In this document: in pieces, positions 23,185-31,856 of the stretch | Position numbering within the stretch: the stretch's first letter is position 1 | Layout of the letters: each line of letters starts with the position of its first letter | From: MWDV01 sp964634255 | GTDB lineage: Bacteria; Verrucomicrobiota; Verrucomicrobiia; Limisphaerales; MWDV01 | Length of the DNA: 64,000 bases | NCBI GenBank assembly: GCA_964634255.1 | Contig: CAZWJC010000007.1 | Coordinates: 4,639 to 68,638, forward strand | Direction: 5' to 3' | Program-made: the position numbers and the translations under genes | Notes under the pieces: generated by a model | The model's database searches: none | What the model was told of the DNA's origin: nothing | The model's input: only the letters and a program-made list of their open reading frames with translations

Positions 23185-25422
23185 CTACGCCGGATAATCC
23201 AGCGCTTCACGCACCATGACTTTGCTGACGGCCTCGGCGGCGCGGTCTTTTGCCAGGCGGAAGCCCGTGAGACAGCCATCCAGCTTGGCGCGCAGGTACA
23301 TGAAATCTTCAAGGCCGGCAAAGCTCACACAGGGCCCAGCCTTCTGCGCGTGGGCCTCGCCCGCCTCAGAAACGTCAGAGTAAGCTCGCGCCGAACTCTC
23401 GATGCCCGGGATGAGACCTTCGAGCGATTTGAGTTCGTCAGCGCAGTAGCAGGCGTGGCAACTGGCGTTGTCCCAAGCGGGATGGCGGTTGTAACCGTGA
23501 ACGATCTCGGTGCAAATCCGCGCGACCTCGCCCGCCGTGCGCCCGCTTTGCAGGTGGCAAAGGTCGTTGAAGAAGTCCACCGTGCCTTCCAGACCGTCCG
23601 CCAGCGCCGGATTGGCCGCGCCCTTGGTTTCAAGTTCAACCACGTCGAGAATGAACTGGCGCACGGCGAGGAGCCAGCACAGCGCGTCCGCCAGCGGGAA
23701 CGTCACGCCCTGACGGGACTTGTGGTAAAGCCGACCGCCTTCGGCATCCTTGGCCTTCTGCGCATATTCGAGCGTCCAGAGCCAAAGCTTCATGGCCGTG
23801 CCAACGGTGCAGGCGCCCGTGCCGGGACGTTCCGAGGCGATGCGCTTCATCTCGACGATCCACTGCCGGAACTGCGCGAGGAAGACCTCGTTGGTCATGG
23901 TGATCGAGAGTTGCAGGCGTTGCACGGCCTCCGGCCCTTCGTAGGTGGCTTCCAGCTGCGCATCCATCCATTTCTGGCCGAGGAATCCCGGACAATCCTC
24001 CGTCACGCCGTAACCGCCCATCAAGCTGACCGCCTCCCGCATCATGTTCGCGCCGTGGCCGGTGTTCCAGAGCTTGCAGGCCGGGCAAAGCACGTTCGCG
24101 AGCGAATCCAGCACCGCATACCGCACCAGCGGATCGGCTTCCAGTTCGTCCTGGCGTTTCAGATCGCGTTCGCCGACCGGCTGCGAGAGGATGCCCACCA
24201 ATTCAATGGCCTCCTGTTGTTTCTTGGCCAACTCCTTCACCGCCGCGCGACCGGAGAGCCCTTTCTCCTCCAGCATCTTGTCCTTCACGCGTTCCAGCGG
24301 ATCCAGCTGATCGAACAAGCGCGCCGCCTCAAAGCCGAGCGAAGCGCTCGCCTCGCCGGTGGCCCAAACATCCACCAAGCGATGCAGCACATCTTCCTTC
24401 TGTTGCAGGCCCAGTTCGTAACGGGGTGTGCCGGGCGCGCCCTCTCCGCCACGGAAACGTCGCCGCGCGTAGAGAATCACCGGCTCAACTGCCGAAAGCA
24501 GCTTGGCCGACGTCATGAGCGCCACCGTCACGCGCGTGCGGCGAAACACGGCTTCGATAATCTCGCCGTGGCTGTAATTCGGGATGATGACGCCGTCCTG
24601 GACCGTGTAGCCGCCGATGATCCGGCTGGCCGGCACCTTGAGGTTGAACACCGGATCGTTCGTCGAGGAAAGCTGGTGAACGAGCTTCTTGGTCGCCGTG
24701 CCACGGTCAAACGTGCCTGGGTCGGTTTCCTCCAGAATGACCATGCAACTGGTCTTGATCCGCGGATCGTCCGTGTCCACCGCCGCGGTGACCACGTTGG
24801 CGTAGCCCATGTTGGTGATGAACCGGCCGCGCTTGTCCACCTGGAGCATCGGTTCCTGGCCATCCTTCCATTCGGCAACGCGCACCTTGCCCGCGAGCAT
24901 ACCGGTCTCGACACCTACGAAGGGCAGCGGTTCGGTGAGCGCGAAGGCATAGCGCCACGGGATGCGGTCTTCACCGGGCTTCGCGGGCACGGCCTTGCTC
25001 ATGTAATAGGCCTTCTGCTCCGCGGTGCCGCGTTCGTGGATCGGCGACAGGCCGAGATTGCCCGCCAGGCTGGCGGTCGCCGCGCCGGCATCCACCCAAG
25101 CCAGCTCATACGCCAGCAGCGACAGCGCGAGGTTCTTCGGGCCCTCGAGATACCCGCCCTCGGACGGCTCCATGAACGCGGCCGTAATGCCCGACTCGTC
25201 GTAGTGCTTGAGCAGCTCGGCCTTGGCCGGCGTCCAATCGTGCGAATTGCGCTCGCCATTCGCGACCGCCCGCGCCACCGGCCCGCGCGCCACCGCGCGC
25301 GTCGCCTGCACCATCATGTGCAGATCATAGCGGTCGGCAAAGCGCCACATGATCTGGCGAACATCGTCGCCCGGGAGCGTTTTCAGCGTCTGCCCGGCGG
25401 TTTCGGTCGTGCTGGTCGGCAT
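23185..25422 (-). CDS. Long acyl-CoA dehydrogenase-family protein
   Basis: 745 residues, much longer than the usual 380-600. The N-terminal and middle domains show the family pattern: ALTEPLPFVGVETG (equivalent of the TEP substrate/flavin motif), DPRIKTSCMVILEE, IIGGYTVQDGVIIPNYSHGEI and, in the C-terminal helical domain, MREAVSLMGGYGVTEDCPG. The last 250 residues form a helical extension with a Cys/His-rich spot (NASCHACYCADELKS). It would oxidise an acyl-CoA or similar thioester and pass electrons via ETF to the flavoprotein downstream. First gene of the minus-strand group ACAD, MBL-fold lipoprotein, flavoprotein. Substrate unknown. A 699-codon open frame opposite it is an antisense shadow. 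Confidence 0.9.
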   Translation of the reverse strand: MPTSTTETAGQTLKTLPGDDVRQIMWRFADRYDLHMMVQATRAVARGPVARAVANGERNSHDWTPAKAELLKHYDESGITAAFMEPSEGGYLEGPKNLALSLLAYELAWVDAGAATASLAGNLGLSPIHERGTAEQKAYYMSKAVPAKPGEDRIPWRYAFALTEPLPFVGVETGMLAGKVRVAEWKDGQEPMLQVDKRGRFITNMGYANVVTAAVDTDDPRIKTSCMVILEETDPGTFDRGTATKKLVHQLSSTNDPVFNLKVPASRIIGGYTVQDGVIIPNYSHGEIIEAVFRRTRVTVALMTSAKLLSAVEPVILYARRRFRGGEGAPGTPRYELGLQQKEDVLHRLVDVWATGEASASLGFEAARLFDQLDPLERVKDKMLEEKGLSGRAAVKELAKKQQEAIELVGILSQPVGERDLKRQDELEADPLVRYAVLDSLANVLCPACKLWNTGHGANMMREAVSLMGGYGVTEDCPGFLGQKWMDAQLEATYEGPEAVQRLQLSITMTNEVFLAQFRQWIVEMKRIASERPGTGACTVGTAMKLWLWTLEYAQKAKDAEGGRLYHKSRQGVTFPLADALCWLLAVRQFILDVVELETKGAANPALADGLEGTVDFFNDLCHLQSGRTAGEVARICTEIVHGYNRHPAWDNASCHACYCADELKSLEGLIPGIESSARAYSDVSEAGEAHAQKAGPCVSFAGLEDFMYLRAKLDGCLTGFRLAKDRAAEAVSKVMVREALDYPA

Positions 25423-25621
25423 ATAAAAATCCTGCGATTCAGGTTATGAACTTCGTTTCAGGTCAGCCGTCGGGCGACGCGGTGGGCGTCGCAGTGTCGG
25501 CTGGACAGTGTTTGATACCCGACTGGCGTTCGGAAAACAAGCCTGCGCCACGTCCGCTGCCGCCTCAGGAATCCAAGCTCACGATTGACATGGCCCGCCC
25601 ATCCCGCATTTTTTACAGCCC

Positions 25622-26479
25622 ATGAAGTCAACTCTGAAGGACAACACTAACAAACGACGTGGCACGCAAACAGCAATCCTTGCCCTCACCCTATTGGCGA
25701 CTCTCTTGTTGCCGGCTTGCGCCAACATGACCAAAGAGCCCCCCGCGCTCCCGAAGTCAGTGGACCTCCGCCCCATTTTCACCAGCCGGGGAATTGCCCA
25801 GCGCCTTCAGTATGGCCGGCCCACCTGTTCCGTGTTCACCATGACCGGCGCGATCGAATTCGCCCTCGCCACCCGAAAGCCCTACACCCCGTTGAGCGTG
25901 GAGTTTCTGAACTGGGCCTCCAACGAGGCCACCAAAGAAGCCGAGGACGGCAGCTTCTTCTCGGACCTGTGGACCGGATTCAGCAAGTATGGCATCTGCA
26001 CGGAAACCACCATGCCCTACGAGTCCAAGTTCGACACCAACCGCCACCCCAGCGACGCTGTCCTCAAGCAGGCTCATGAGGCGGTGTCCGCCGGACTGCG
26101 CTTCCACTGGATCAAGCCGTGGGACGTGAACACCGGCCTGACCGACGCGCAGTTCATCCAGATCAAACAGACGCTCGCGAAGCAGTGGCCGGTCTGTGGC
26201 GGCTTCCGCTGGCCCAAGCAGGAGCAGTGGAAGGATGGCGTGCTCGAAATGCGCCCGCCCGAAGGCGTCTTTGACGGGCACAGCGTGATGCTGGTGGGTT
26301 TCCGCGACGACCCGCAGCAACTCGGCGGCGGCGTGTTCCTCATTCGCAACTCCGGCAAGGGCGAACACGATGCCGCGATGAGCTACGAATACGTCCGCGC
26401 CTACATGAACGACGCGGCGTGGGTGGAACTGCCGGCGGGAATGAAGTCCGTTTCCGAACCTGCCCGCTCGGAAAAATAG
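25622..26479 (+). CDS. Papain-like (C1 family) cysteine peptidase lipoprotein
   Basis: 285 residues. The N-terminal membrane segment (ILALTLLATLLLPAC) ends in a lipobox with C33. The papain triad is in order: Q63 (oxyanion) in RLQYGRPTC, C69, H220 in FDGHSVMLVGF and N243 in FLIRNSGKGE. The central region EFLNWASNEAT ... DGSFFSDLWTGFSKYGICTE is typical of bacterial C1A peptidases. Probably anchored at the outer or cytoplasmic membrane facing the periplasm. No inhibitor or propeptide domain is obvious, so activation is unclear. It diverges from the acyl-CoA dehydrogenase gene across about 200 bases in which I see no clear promoter. Confidence 0.85.
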   Translation: MKSTLKDNTNKRRGTQTAILALTLLATLLLPACANMTKEPPALPKSVDLRPIFTSRGIAQRLQYGRPTCSVFTMTGAIEFALATRKPYTPLSVEFLNWASNEATKEAEDGSFFSDLWTGFSKYGICTETTMPYESKFDTNRHPSDAVLKQAHEAVSAGLRFHWIKPWDVNTGLTDAQFIQIKQTLAKQWPVCGGFRWPKQEQWKDGVLEMRPPEGVFDGHSVMLVGFRDDPQQLGGGVFLIRNSGKGEHDAAMSYEYVRAYMNDAAWVELPAGMKSVSEPARSEK

Positions 26480-26827
26480 GGGCGACGTCCTTGTCCGGCG
26501 CGCGACTGTCCCAGCCGCAGCAACGTCACCCGCCAGTCGGCCACAGAAGTTCTCCACAGTGCCATTTCCCAGCCTCGTCGCAATGCGCAAAAGTTGCCGG
26601 CAGCCCGACTCAATCGCAGAAACGCGAGGCACGCAGAGAAAGGATTTCGATTGCTGGTCTCTGCGTCTTTCGCGTTTCCGCGGTTCAGGCTGGTTCCGTT
26701 CTTGGCTGCGGCTCTACGACGCTGGGGTTTTGCGCCAAATCACGCTGCCGCGGGTGAGACACCCGCGCGCCGGACAAGTTCACAAAACAGCTTTTGCCAA
26801 TAGGCAGCGGGATGCTAAACATTCCGG
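26480..26827. repeat. Gap holding a low-complexity inverted repeat
   Basis: No gene seen. An imperfect inverted repeat occupies 26619-26678: GAAACGCGAGGCACGCAGAG on the left and TCTCTGCGTCTTTCGCGTTT on the right, around an AT-richer centre. It belongs to the same style of element as those in the BMC operon and in uvrA. The uvrA promoter is presumably in the following 150 bases, but I see no clear boxes. Confidence 0.55.
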
Positions 26828-29626
26828 GTGCTTCGCGACACTGACTCCAGCGCCGGTTCGACTGCCAACGCCATCGTCATTCATGGCGCGCGCGAGCACA
26901 ATCTGAAGAACCTGACCCTCGCCATTCCGCGGGGGCAGTTCGTCGTCATCACCGGCGTCAGCGGATCCGGCAAGAGCACGCTGGCGTTTGATCTTCTGTT
27001 CGCTGAGGGGCAGCGGCGCTTCCTCGACTCGATGAACGCCTACGCCCGGCAGTTCGTCGAGCAGATGCCGCGGCCTGACGTGGATCGCATCACCGGCCTG
27101 CCCCCGACGGTCAGCATCGAGCAACGCACCAGCCGCGGCGGAGGCAAGAGCACCGTGGCGACGGTCACTGAAATTCACCACTTCCTCCGCCTGCTCTTTG
27201 CCCGGCTCGGCACCCAGTATTGCCCGGATTGCCACTTGCCCGTCGAAGGCCAGACTCGCGACGCGCTTGCCGGCGGCCTCAGGCGCGAACTGAAACAGCG
27301 GGGCGATCTGCTCCTGCTCGCTCCCGTGGTCCGCAATCGCAAGGGCTTCCATAGCGAGGTTGCCGAGTGGGCCGCCAAGCGCGGTTACAAAGAAATCCGC
27401 GCGGACGGTCGGATTCACGACACGAGCAAACCGTTCCGCCTCGACCGCTTTCGGGAGCACGATGTCGAGATCGTTTTGGGGGTCTTGGAGAAGCGTGGCG
27501 GACAACCGTCCATGCAATTGGTCGAAGCGGCACTTGACCTTGGCAAGGGGACGCTCTTCGCACTCGACAATCACGGCAAGCTGACCGTCCATTCCACCGA
27601 GCGCGCCTGCCCCAAATGCGCCCGCTCGTTTCCCGTGCTCGATCCCAAGAACTTCAGCTACAACTCGTCGCAAGGCTGGTGTCCCAAGTGCCGCGGGTTT
27701 GGCGAACTGTTCTACCTGCCCGACGTGGAGCGCGGAGCCAACGCCGATAGCATCGAGGAAAGCTGGTGGAGCTGGGCCACGGAACGCGAGGTCTGTCCCG
27801 AATGCCACGGCGCGCGGCTGAATCCGCTGGCCCGGGCGGTGCGGTTGCCGATTTCCAATCTCCGAGCTCAAATCTCAGGCTCCCAGACGATCGAGGATTT
27901 CGGCAGACTTGCGGTTGCCCAGGCGTTCGAGCTGTTTCGGCAGCTCAAGTTCGCCGGTCGGGCGGGGCTGATTGCCCGTGACATCGTGCCGGAAATTCGC
28001 GAGCGCCTGAAGTTCCTCTGCGAAGTGGGGCTCGGCTACCTGCAATTGGGACGCGCCGTGCCGACGCTTTCCGGCGGTGAAGGCCAGCGCATCCGGTTGG
28101 CCGCCCAGCTCGGCTCAAATCTCAGCGGCGTGCTCTACATTCTTGACGAACCCACCATCGGACTGCATCCGCGCGACAATGAGCAACTGCTGGCGGCGCT
28201 GACGAAGCTCCGGAGTCGCGGCAATTCTGTGGTCGTGGTCGAGCACGACGAACAAACGATGCGGCAGGCGGATTGGATCATTGACCTCGGCCCGGGCGCC
28301 GGCGTGCATGGGGGACAGGTCGTGGCCGCCGGACGGCTCGCCGAATTACGCCGCCATCCCGAGAGCATCACCGGCCAATGTCTGCGGGCGAAGAAGACGT
28401 TTCCGACGCGCGGTGAACGACGGCCAGTCGGAAATCCGAGATCCGAAATCCGAAATCCGAAGCAAATCCGAAGCTTGAAGTCCGACACGTCAGACAACGC
28501 CGCGTTGCTTCAGGCTGCTGACCACGGACCACGGACTACTGACTGCTCCTGGCTCACCCTGCATCACGCCGTCGTCCATAATCTGAAAGACCTCACCGTC
28601 CGGTTTCCGCTGAACCGGCTCGTGCTCGTGACTGGAGTCAGCGGTTCGGGCAAGAGCACCATGATCCGGGAGTGTCTGCTGCCGGCATTGCAAGCCGCAC
28701 TCCAATCAAAGCGTGAGCAAGCCAATTCAGCAATTCAGCGATTCAACGAATCAACCGCAACGCGCGTCGCTGGCCACGAATCCCTCAAAGCGGTTTACGA
28801 AGTGGACCAATCCCCCATCGGCCGCACGCCGCGCTCCGTGCCCGCGACCTACATCGGCTTCTTCGACGACATCCGCGAGCTGTTCGCTCAGACACCCGAG
28901 GCGCGGATGCGCGGTTACTCGGCCAGCCGGTTTTCGTTCAACAGCGCGCAGGGCCGGTGTCCCGAGTGCGAGGGCGCGGGCCAGGTGAAACTGGAGATGA
29001 ATTTCCTCCCGACGGCCTTCGTGCGCTGCGAGAGCTGCGGCGGCACACGGTTCAATCGCGAGACGCTCGACATCGAGTATCGCGGCAGGAACGTGGCCCA
29101 AGTGCTGGACCTTTCGGTGGAAGAAGCCATCGAGTTCTTCGCGCCGATCACCAAGATCAAGCGTGCCCTCCAAGCCCTGCACGACACCGGGCTCGATTAC
29201 CTGAAGCTTGGACAGACCAGTCCAACGCTGAGCGGCGGCGAGGCGCAACGGGTGAAGCTTGTCACGCACCTGCTAACGGGGCTCAAGGAAGTAAGAGGGG
29301 AGAAACTCGAAGCACGCGCTCATGGCTCTCACCTCTCCCCTCGAACCTCAAACCTCTTCATCCTCGAAGAACCCACCATCGGCCTGCACACGGCGGACGT
29401 GCGTCTGCTCGTGGGCGTACTCCAACGCCTTGTGGACGCCGGCCATTCGGTGATTGTTATCGAGCATAACCTCGATCTAATCGCGGAAGCCGACTGGATC
29501 ATCGACCTCGGCCCGGAAGGCGGCGAAGACGGCGGGCGCATCGTTTGCGAAGGCACGCCGGAACAGGTGGCAGCAAACAAACACTCGCACACCGGACGGT
29601 TTCTGCGACAGATGCTGCAAGAGTAA
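26828..29626 (+). CDS. uvrA: Excinuclease ABC subunit A (UvrA family)
   Basis: 932 residues, GTG start. Two ABC ATPase modules: Walker A GVSGSGKS near residue 43 and again near residue 609, signature LSGGEGQRIRLA and LSGGEAQRVKLV, Walker B LYILDEPTIGLHP and LFILEEPTIGLH. Zinc-finger cysteines are visible in YCPDCHLP, CPKCARS, CPKCRG, CPECHGARLN, CPECEGAG and CESCGGTRFN. Detects DNA lesions in nucleotide excision repair. Unusual features are in-frame insertions of low-complexity repeat DNA: the NPRSEIRNPKQIRS/DHGPRTTDC linker (28432-28548), an IQRFNEST stretch (28724-28755) after the second Walker A, and KEVRGEKLEARAH just before the second Walker B (29295-29342). Family certain. Whether this is the housekeeping UvrA or a second, UvrA2-like copy cannot be told here. 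Confidence 0.96.
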   Translation: MLRDTDSSAGSTANAIVIHGAREHNLKNLTLAIPRGQFVVITGVSGSGKSTLAFDLLFAEGQRRFLDSMNAYARQFVEQMPRPDVDRITGLPPTVSIEQRTSRGGGKSTVATVTEIHHFLRLLFARLGTQYCPDCHLPVEGQTRDALAGGLRRELKQRGDLLLLAPVVRNRKGFHSEVAEWAAKRGYKEIRADGRIHDTSKPFRLDRFREHDVEIVLGVLEKRGGQPSMQLVEAALDLGKGTLFALDNHGKLTVHSTERACPKCARSFPVLDPKNFSYNSSQGWCPKCRGFGELFYLPDVERGANADSIEESWWSWATEREVCPECHGARLNPLARAVRLPISNLRAQISGSQTIEDFGRLAVAQAFELFRQLKFAGRAGLIARDIVPEIRERLKFLCEVGLGYLQLGRAVPTLSGGEGQRIRLAAQLGSNLSGVLYILDEPTIGLHPRDNEQLLAALTKLRSRGNSVVVVEHDEQTMRQADWIIDLGPGAGVHGGQVVAAGRLAELRRHPESITGQCLRAKKTFPTRGERRPVGNPRSEIRNPKQIRSLKSDTSDNAALLQAADHGPRTTDCSWLTLHHAVVHNLKDLTVRFPLNRLVLVTGVSGSGKSTMIRECLLPALQAALQSKREQANSAIQRFNESTATRVAGHESLKAVYEVDQSPIGRTPRSVPATYIGFFDDIRELFAQTPEARMRGYSASRFSFNSAQGRCPECEGAGQVKLEMNFLPTAFVRCESCGGTRFNRETLDIEYRGRNVAQVLDLSVEEAIEFFAPITKIKRALQALHDTGLDYLKLGQTSPTLSGGEAQRVKLVTHLLTGLKEVRGEKLEARAHGSHLSPRTSNLFILEEPTIGLHTADVRLLVGVLQRLVDAGHSVIVIEHNLDLIAEADWIIDLGPEGGEDGGRIVCEGTPEQVAANKHSHTGRFLRQMLQE
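28432..28548 (+). repeat. Low-complexity repeats inside uvrA linker
   Basis: 28432-28476 is a run of AAATCCG-like units, followed at 28520-28548 by GACCACG-type units (GACCACGGACCACGGACTAC). Both are read in frame and encode a polar linker between the two UvrA halves. Confidence 0.7.
29295..29342 (+). repeat. Inverted repeat inside uvrA near second Walker B
   Basis: Perfect 9-base arms GAGGGGAGA (29295-29303) and TCTCCCCTC (29334-29342), read in frame as EVRGEKLEARAHGSHLSPRT. It lies in the loop before strand LFILEEP, which must tolerate it. Confidence 0.65.
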
Positions 29627-29656
29627 AGGGCAGCGCGATCCGCAGACGTGGGCAGG

Positions 29657-30637
29657 CTAGTCCTCCGCCTTGGATTCCCGCCCAGTCAAATCCTGCACGG
29701 CGCGTCGCACATCCTTGTTCTCGTAGAGCATCGCGTAAACCTCGCCAATGATCGGCGTCTCGACGCCGTGCTTGCGGGCGAGCTCACGGGCCGACCGAGC
29801 TGTTGGATAGCCTTCGGCTACCGCGGTCATGCTGGCGACGATCGCCTCCGCCTTCTCGCCTTTGCCAATGCGCTCGCCGAAACCGCGGTTGCGGCTCAGC
29901 CGCGAAAAACAGGTCACCATCAGGTCTCCGATCCCGCTCAAGCCGGCGAACGTGTCCAGCTGTGCGCCGCAGGCGACGCCCAACCGCCGCATCTCGGCAA
30001 TCGCGCGTGTGACCAGCGCCGCTTTCGAATTGTCGCCCAACCCCAGCCCGTCACAAACCCCGGCGGCGATGGCAAAAACGTTCTTCAGCGCACCACCCAA
30101 TTCCACCCCATGCAGGTCACTGCTCGTATAAACGCGGAATGCTGGACAATGAAACAGAGCCTGCACCGCGCGGGCGGCTTCGGCATCGGTGCTGGCCGCA
30201 ACGATGGCCGTCGGGATGCCCTTGGCAACCTCGAGCGCGAGCGTGGGTCCGGACATGGCCACAATGCGCGCCCGCGGGGCGTTCTCCGCCAGAATGTCCG
30301 ACATGGTGAAGCCGGTTTCGTACTCGATGCCCTTGGTCACGCTCACGACGATGCCGCCGAAATCCTTCAACGGCATCGTTACGGCGCGAAACGCCTTCGA
30401 GATGCCGGCGACCACGACCAGTTCCGCGGCGATCACCGCGTTCGAGGCGTTGGCTTCGACGGCCAGAGACTTCGGCAGTTCGATTGCCGGGAGGTAGCGC
30501 TCGTTTCGACCGGAACGGCGGATGGTTTCAAGGGTCTCGGGGAAATGATCCCACAAGGTGACCGCGCACCCACGGTCGGCCAACATTCTGGCGAGCGCCG
30601 TGCCCCATGCGCCCGCGCCGAGGACGGTGATTTTCAT
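29657..30637 (-). CDS. gpsA: Glycerol-3-phosphate dehydrogenase (NAD(P)+)
   Basis: 326 residues, standard GpsA length. Reduces DHAP to sn-glycerol-3-phosphate for membrane lipid synthesis. N-terminal Rossmann motif ITVLGAGAWGTALA; MSGPTLALEVAKG and the catalytic-lysine region ELGGALKNVFAIAAG, then GLSGIGDLMVTCFS, all canonical. Its ATG overlaps the plsY stop by four bases, so the two lipid genes are coupled. DHAP produced by the BMC aldolase elsewhere in the window would be one source of its substrate, though there is no regulatory link visible. Confidence 0.97.
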   Translation of the reverse strand: MKITVLGAGAWGTALARMLADRGCAVTLWDHFPETLETIRRSGRNERYLPAIELPKSLAVEANASNAVIAAELVVVAGISKAFRAVTMPLKDFGGIVVSVTKGIEYETGFTMSDILAENAPRARIVAMSGPTLALEVAKGIPTAIVAASTDAEAARAVQALFHCPAFRVYTSSDLHGVELGGALKNVFAIAAGVCDGLGLGDNSKAALVTRAIAEMRRLGVACGAQLDTFAGLSGIGDLMVTCFSRLSRNRGFGERIGKGEKAEAIVASMTAVAEGYPTARSARELARKHGVETPIIGEVYAMLYENKDVRRAVQDLTGRESKAED

Positions 30638-31281
30638 GTCGCTGGGGATTTCGCCTTAAAGTGAATGCGATTCTCGGTGCCGTTCCGAAGTCGCTGAATG
30701 TTGGCCTGGTGCTTGGCGATGGCCAGCACCCCCAACGCAGTCGTCACCGCGCCAAGCGTCACGCTGTCCTTCGTCAGCCAAACTGCGGTGGGCAGCGCGA
30801 TCGCGGCGGCAATGGAAGCCACGGAGACGTAACGCGTGAGGAAAAGCAGCACCAACCACGCGCCGATTGCGCAGGTGACCGCCAGTGGCGCCAACGCGAC
30901 ATACACGCCGGCGGTGGTGGCGATGCCTTTGCCCCCCCTGAACTGCAACCAGCAGGTGTAGTTGTGTCCGAGGACTGCACAAATGCCCGCAAGAATCCGG
31001 TAGCCTTCCACGTCGCCGAGCTGGAGACCGGCGAACCGCAATCCACCGAGCGTGAGTCCACAGCCCAAGGTACACGCGAGAAAACCTTTCAACCCGTCCG
31101 CCAGCAACACGAAGGCGCCGGCGGGTTTGCCGAGCACGCGAAAGGCATTGGTGGCACCGATGTTCCCGCTGCCGACCTTGCGGATATCCACGCCGCGCGC
31201 TTTCGCGACCAGGTAGCCGGTAGGAATCGAGCCCAACAGATACGCGACGACGGCGACGGCGATGTATCCAAGAATCAACAC
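30634..31281 (-). CDS. plsY: Acyl-phosphate glycerol-3-phosphate acyltransferase PlsY
   Basis: 215 residues, GTG start, with about five hydrophobic membrane segments. The three PlsY motifs are present: LGSIPTGYLVAKARGVDIRKVGSGNIGATNAFR near the N-terminus (G3P/phosphate site), VLGHNYTCWLQFRGGKGIATTAG in the middle, and a C-terminal HQANIQRLRNGTENR segment. It transfers acyl groups from acyl phosphate to glycerol-3-phosphate, the first acylation of phospholipid synthesis, in the inner membrane. Placed directly before gpsA, which makes its acceptor, and after the ribosomal cluster, from which a terminator separates it. Confidence 0.97.
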   Translation of the reverse strand: MLILGYIAVAVVAYLLGSIPTGYLVAKARGVDIRKVGSGNIGATNAFRVLGKPAGAFVLLADGLKGFLACTLGCGLTLGGLRFAGLQLGDVEGYRILAGICAVLGHNYTCWLQFRGGKGIATTAGVYVALAPLAVTCAIGAWLVLLFLTRYVSVASIAAAIALPTAVWLTKDSVTLGAVTTALGVLAIAKHQANIQRLRNGTENRIHFKAKSPAT

Positions 31282-31432
31282 AGACCGAGTCTAGGGATGG
31301 TGCAGCCGAAGGTGGAAGAGCAAAGTTGATTCGGCGCGCCCCAATTCACCGCTTGACGCTCTGACGCTCCAACCTCCGTCTCGTGATGCCTCCGCGCCCG
31401 GAGCGCCCAGCGGTTGAGAAGCGTACGTAAAA

Positions 31433-31456
31433 CAGGCGAGGCTTTGGCCTCGCCTG
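31433..31456 (-). terminator. Rho-independent terminator after rplS
   Basis: Perfect 10-bp GC-rich stem CAGGCGAGGC / GCCTCGCCTG with a 4-base loop, followed on the minus strand by TTTTACG. It ends the rpsP-khpA-trmD-rplS operon 20 bases after the rplS stop. Confidence 0.85.
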
Positions 31457-31475
31457 CAAACCGGATCGGCCGCAC

Positions 31476-31856
31476 TCAGGCAGCCGGCTTCGCCTCGGCG
31501 ACTTTCGCCGTCGCTTCCTTGACCAAGGTCGCGCCCTTGCCCACGCGCTTGCGCAGATAGGTAAGCTTGGCGCGGCGCACTTCGCCGCGGCGCTCGACTT
31601 CAATCTTCTCAACGCGCGGGGAGTTCACCGGGAACACGCGTTCCACGCCTTCACCGTAGCTGATGCGGCGCACGGTGAACATGGCGTTCAAGCCATGCCC
31701 GCGGCGACCAATGACCACGCCGGAGAAAATCTGAATGCGTTCCTTGTCGCCTTCGACGACCCGCGTGTGGACGCGGACACTGTCGCCGACGCCAAAGTCA
31801 GCCTTGTCCTTGCGGTATTGTTCCGCCTCGATCTTGTCAAGCAATGCCTGGTTCAT
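31476..31856 (-). CDS. rplS: Ribosomal protein L19
   Basis: 126 residues. Core motifs: DFGVGDSVRVHTRVVEGDKERIQIFSGVVI, followed by FTVRRISYGEGVERVFPVNSP and AKLTYLRKRVGKGA, all highly conserved in L19, a protein at the 30S-50S interface. Its ATG overlaps the trmD stop by four bases (ATGA). The C-terminal Ala/Lys tail is longer than in E. coli. Last gene of the operon, followed by a strong terminator. Confidence 0.98.
   Translation of the reverse strand: MNQALLDKIEAEQYRKDKADFGVGDSVRVHTRVVEGDKERIQIFSGVVIGRRGHGLNAMFTVRRISYGEGVERVFPVNSPRVEKIEVERRGEVRRAKLTYLRKRVGKGATLVKEATAKVAEAKPAA

Noticed and set aside
23350..25449. 699-codon plus-strand open frame opposite the acyl-CoA dehydrogenase
   Set aside because: High-GC antisense shadow: composition is Arg/His/Ala-rich without motifs, while the opposite strand gives a clear family protein.
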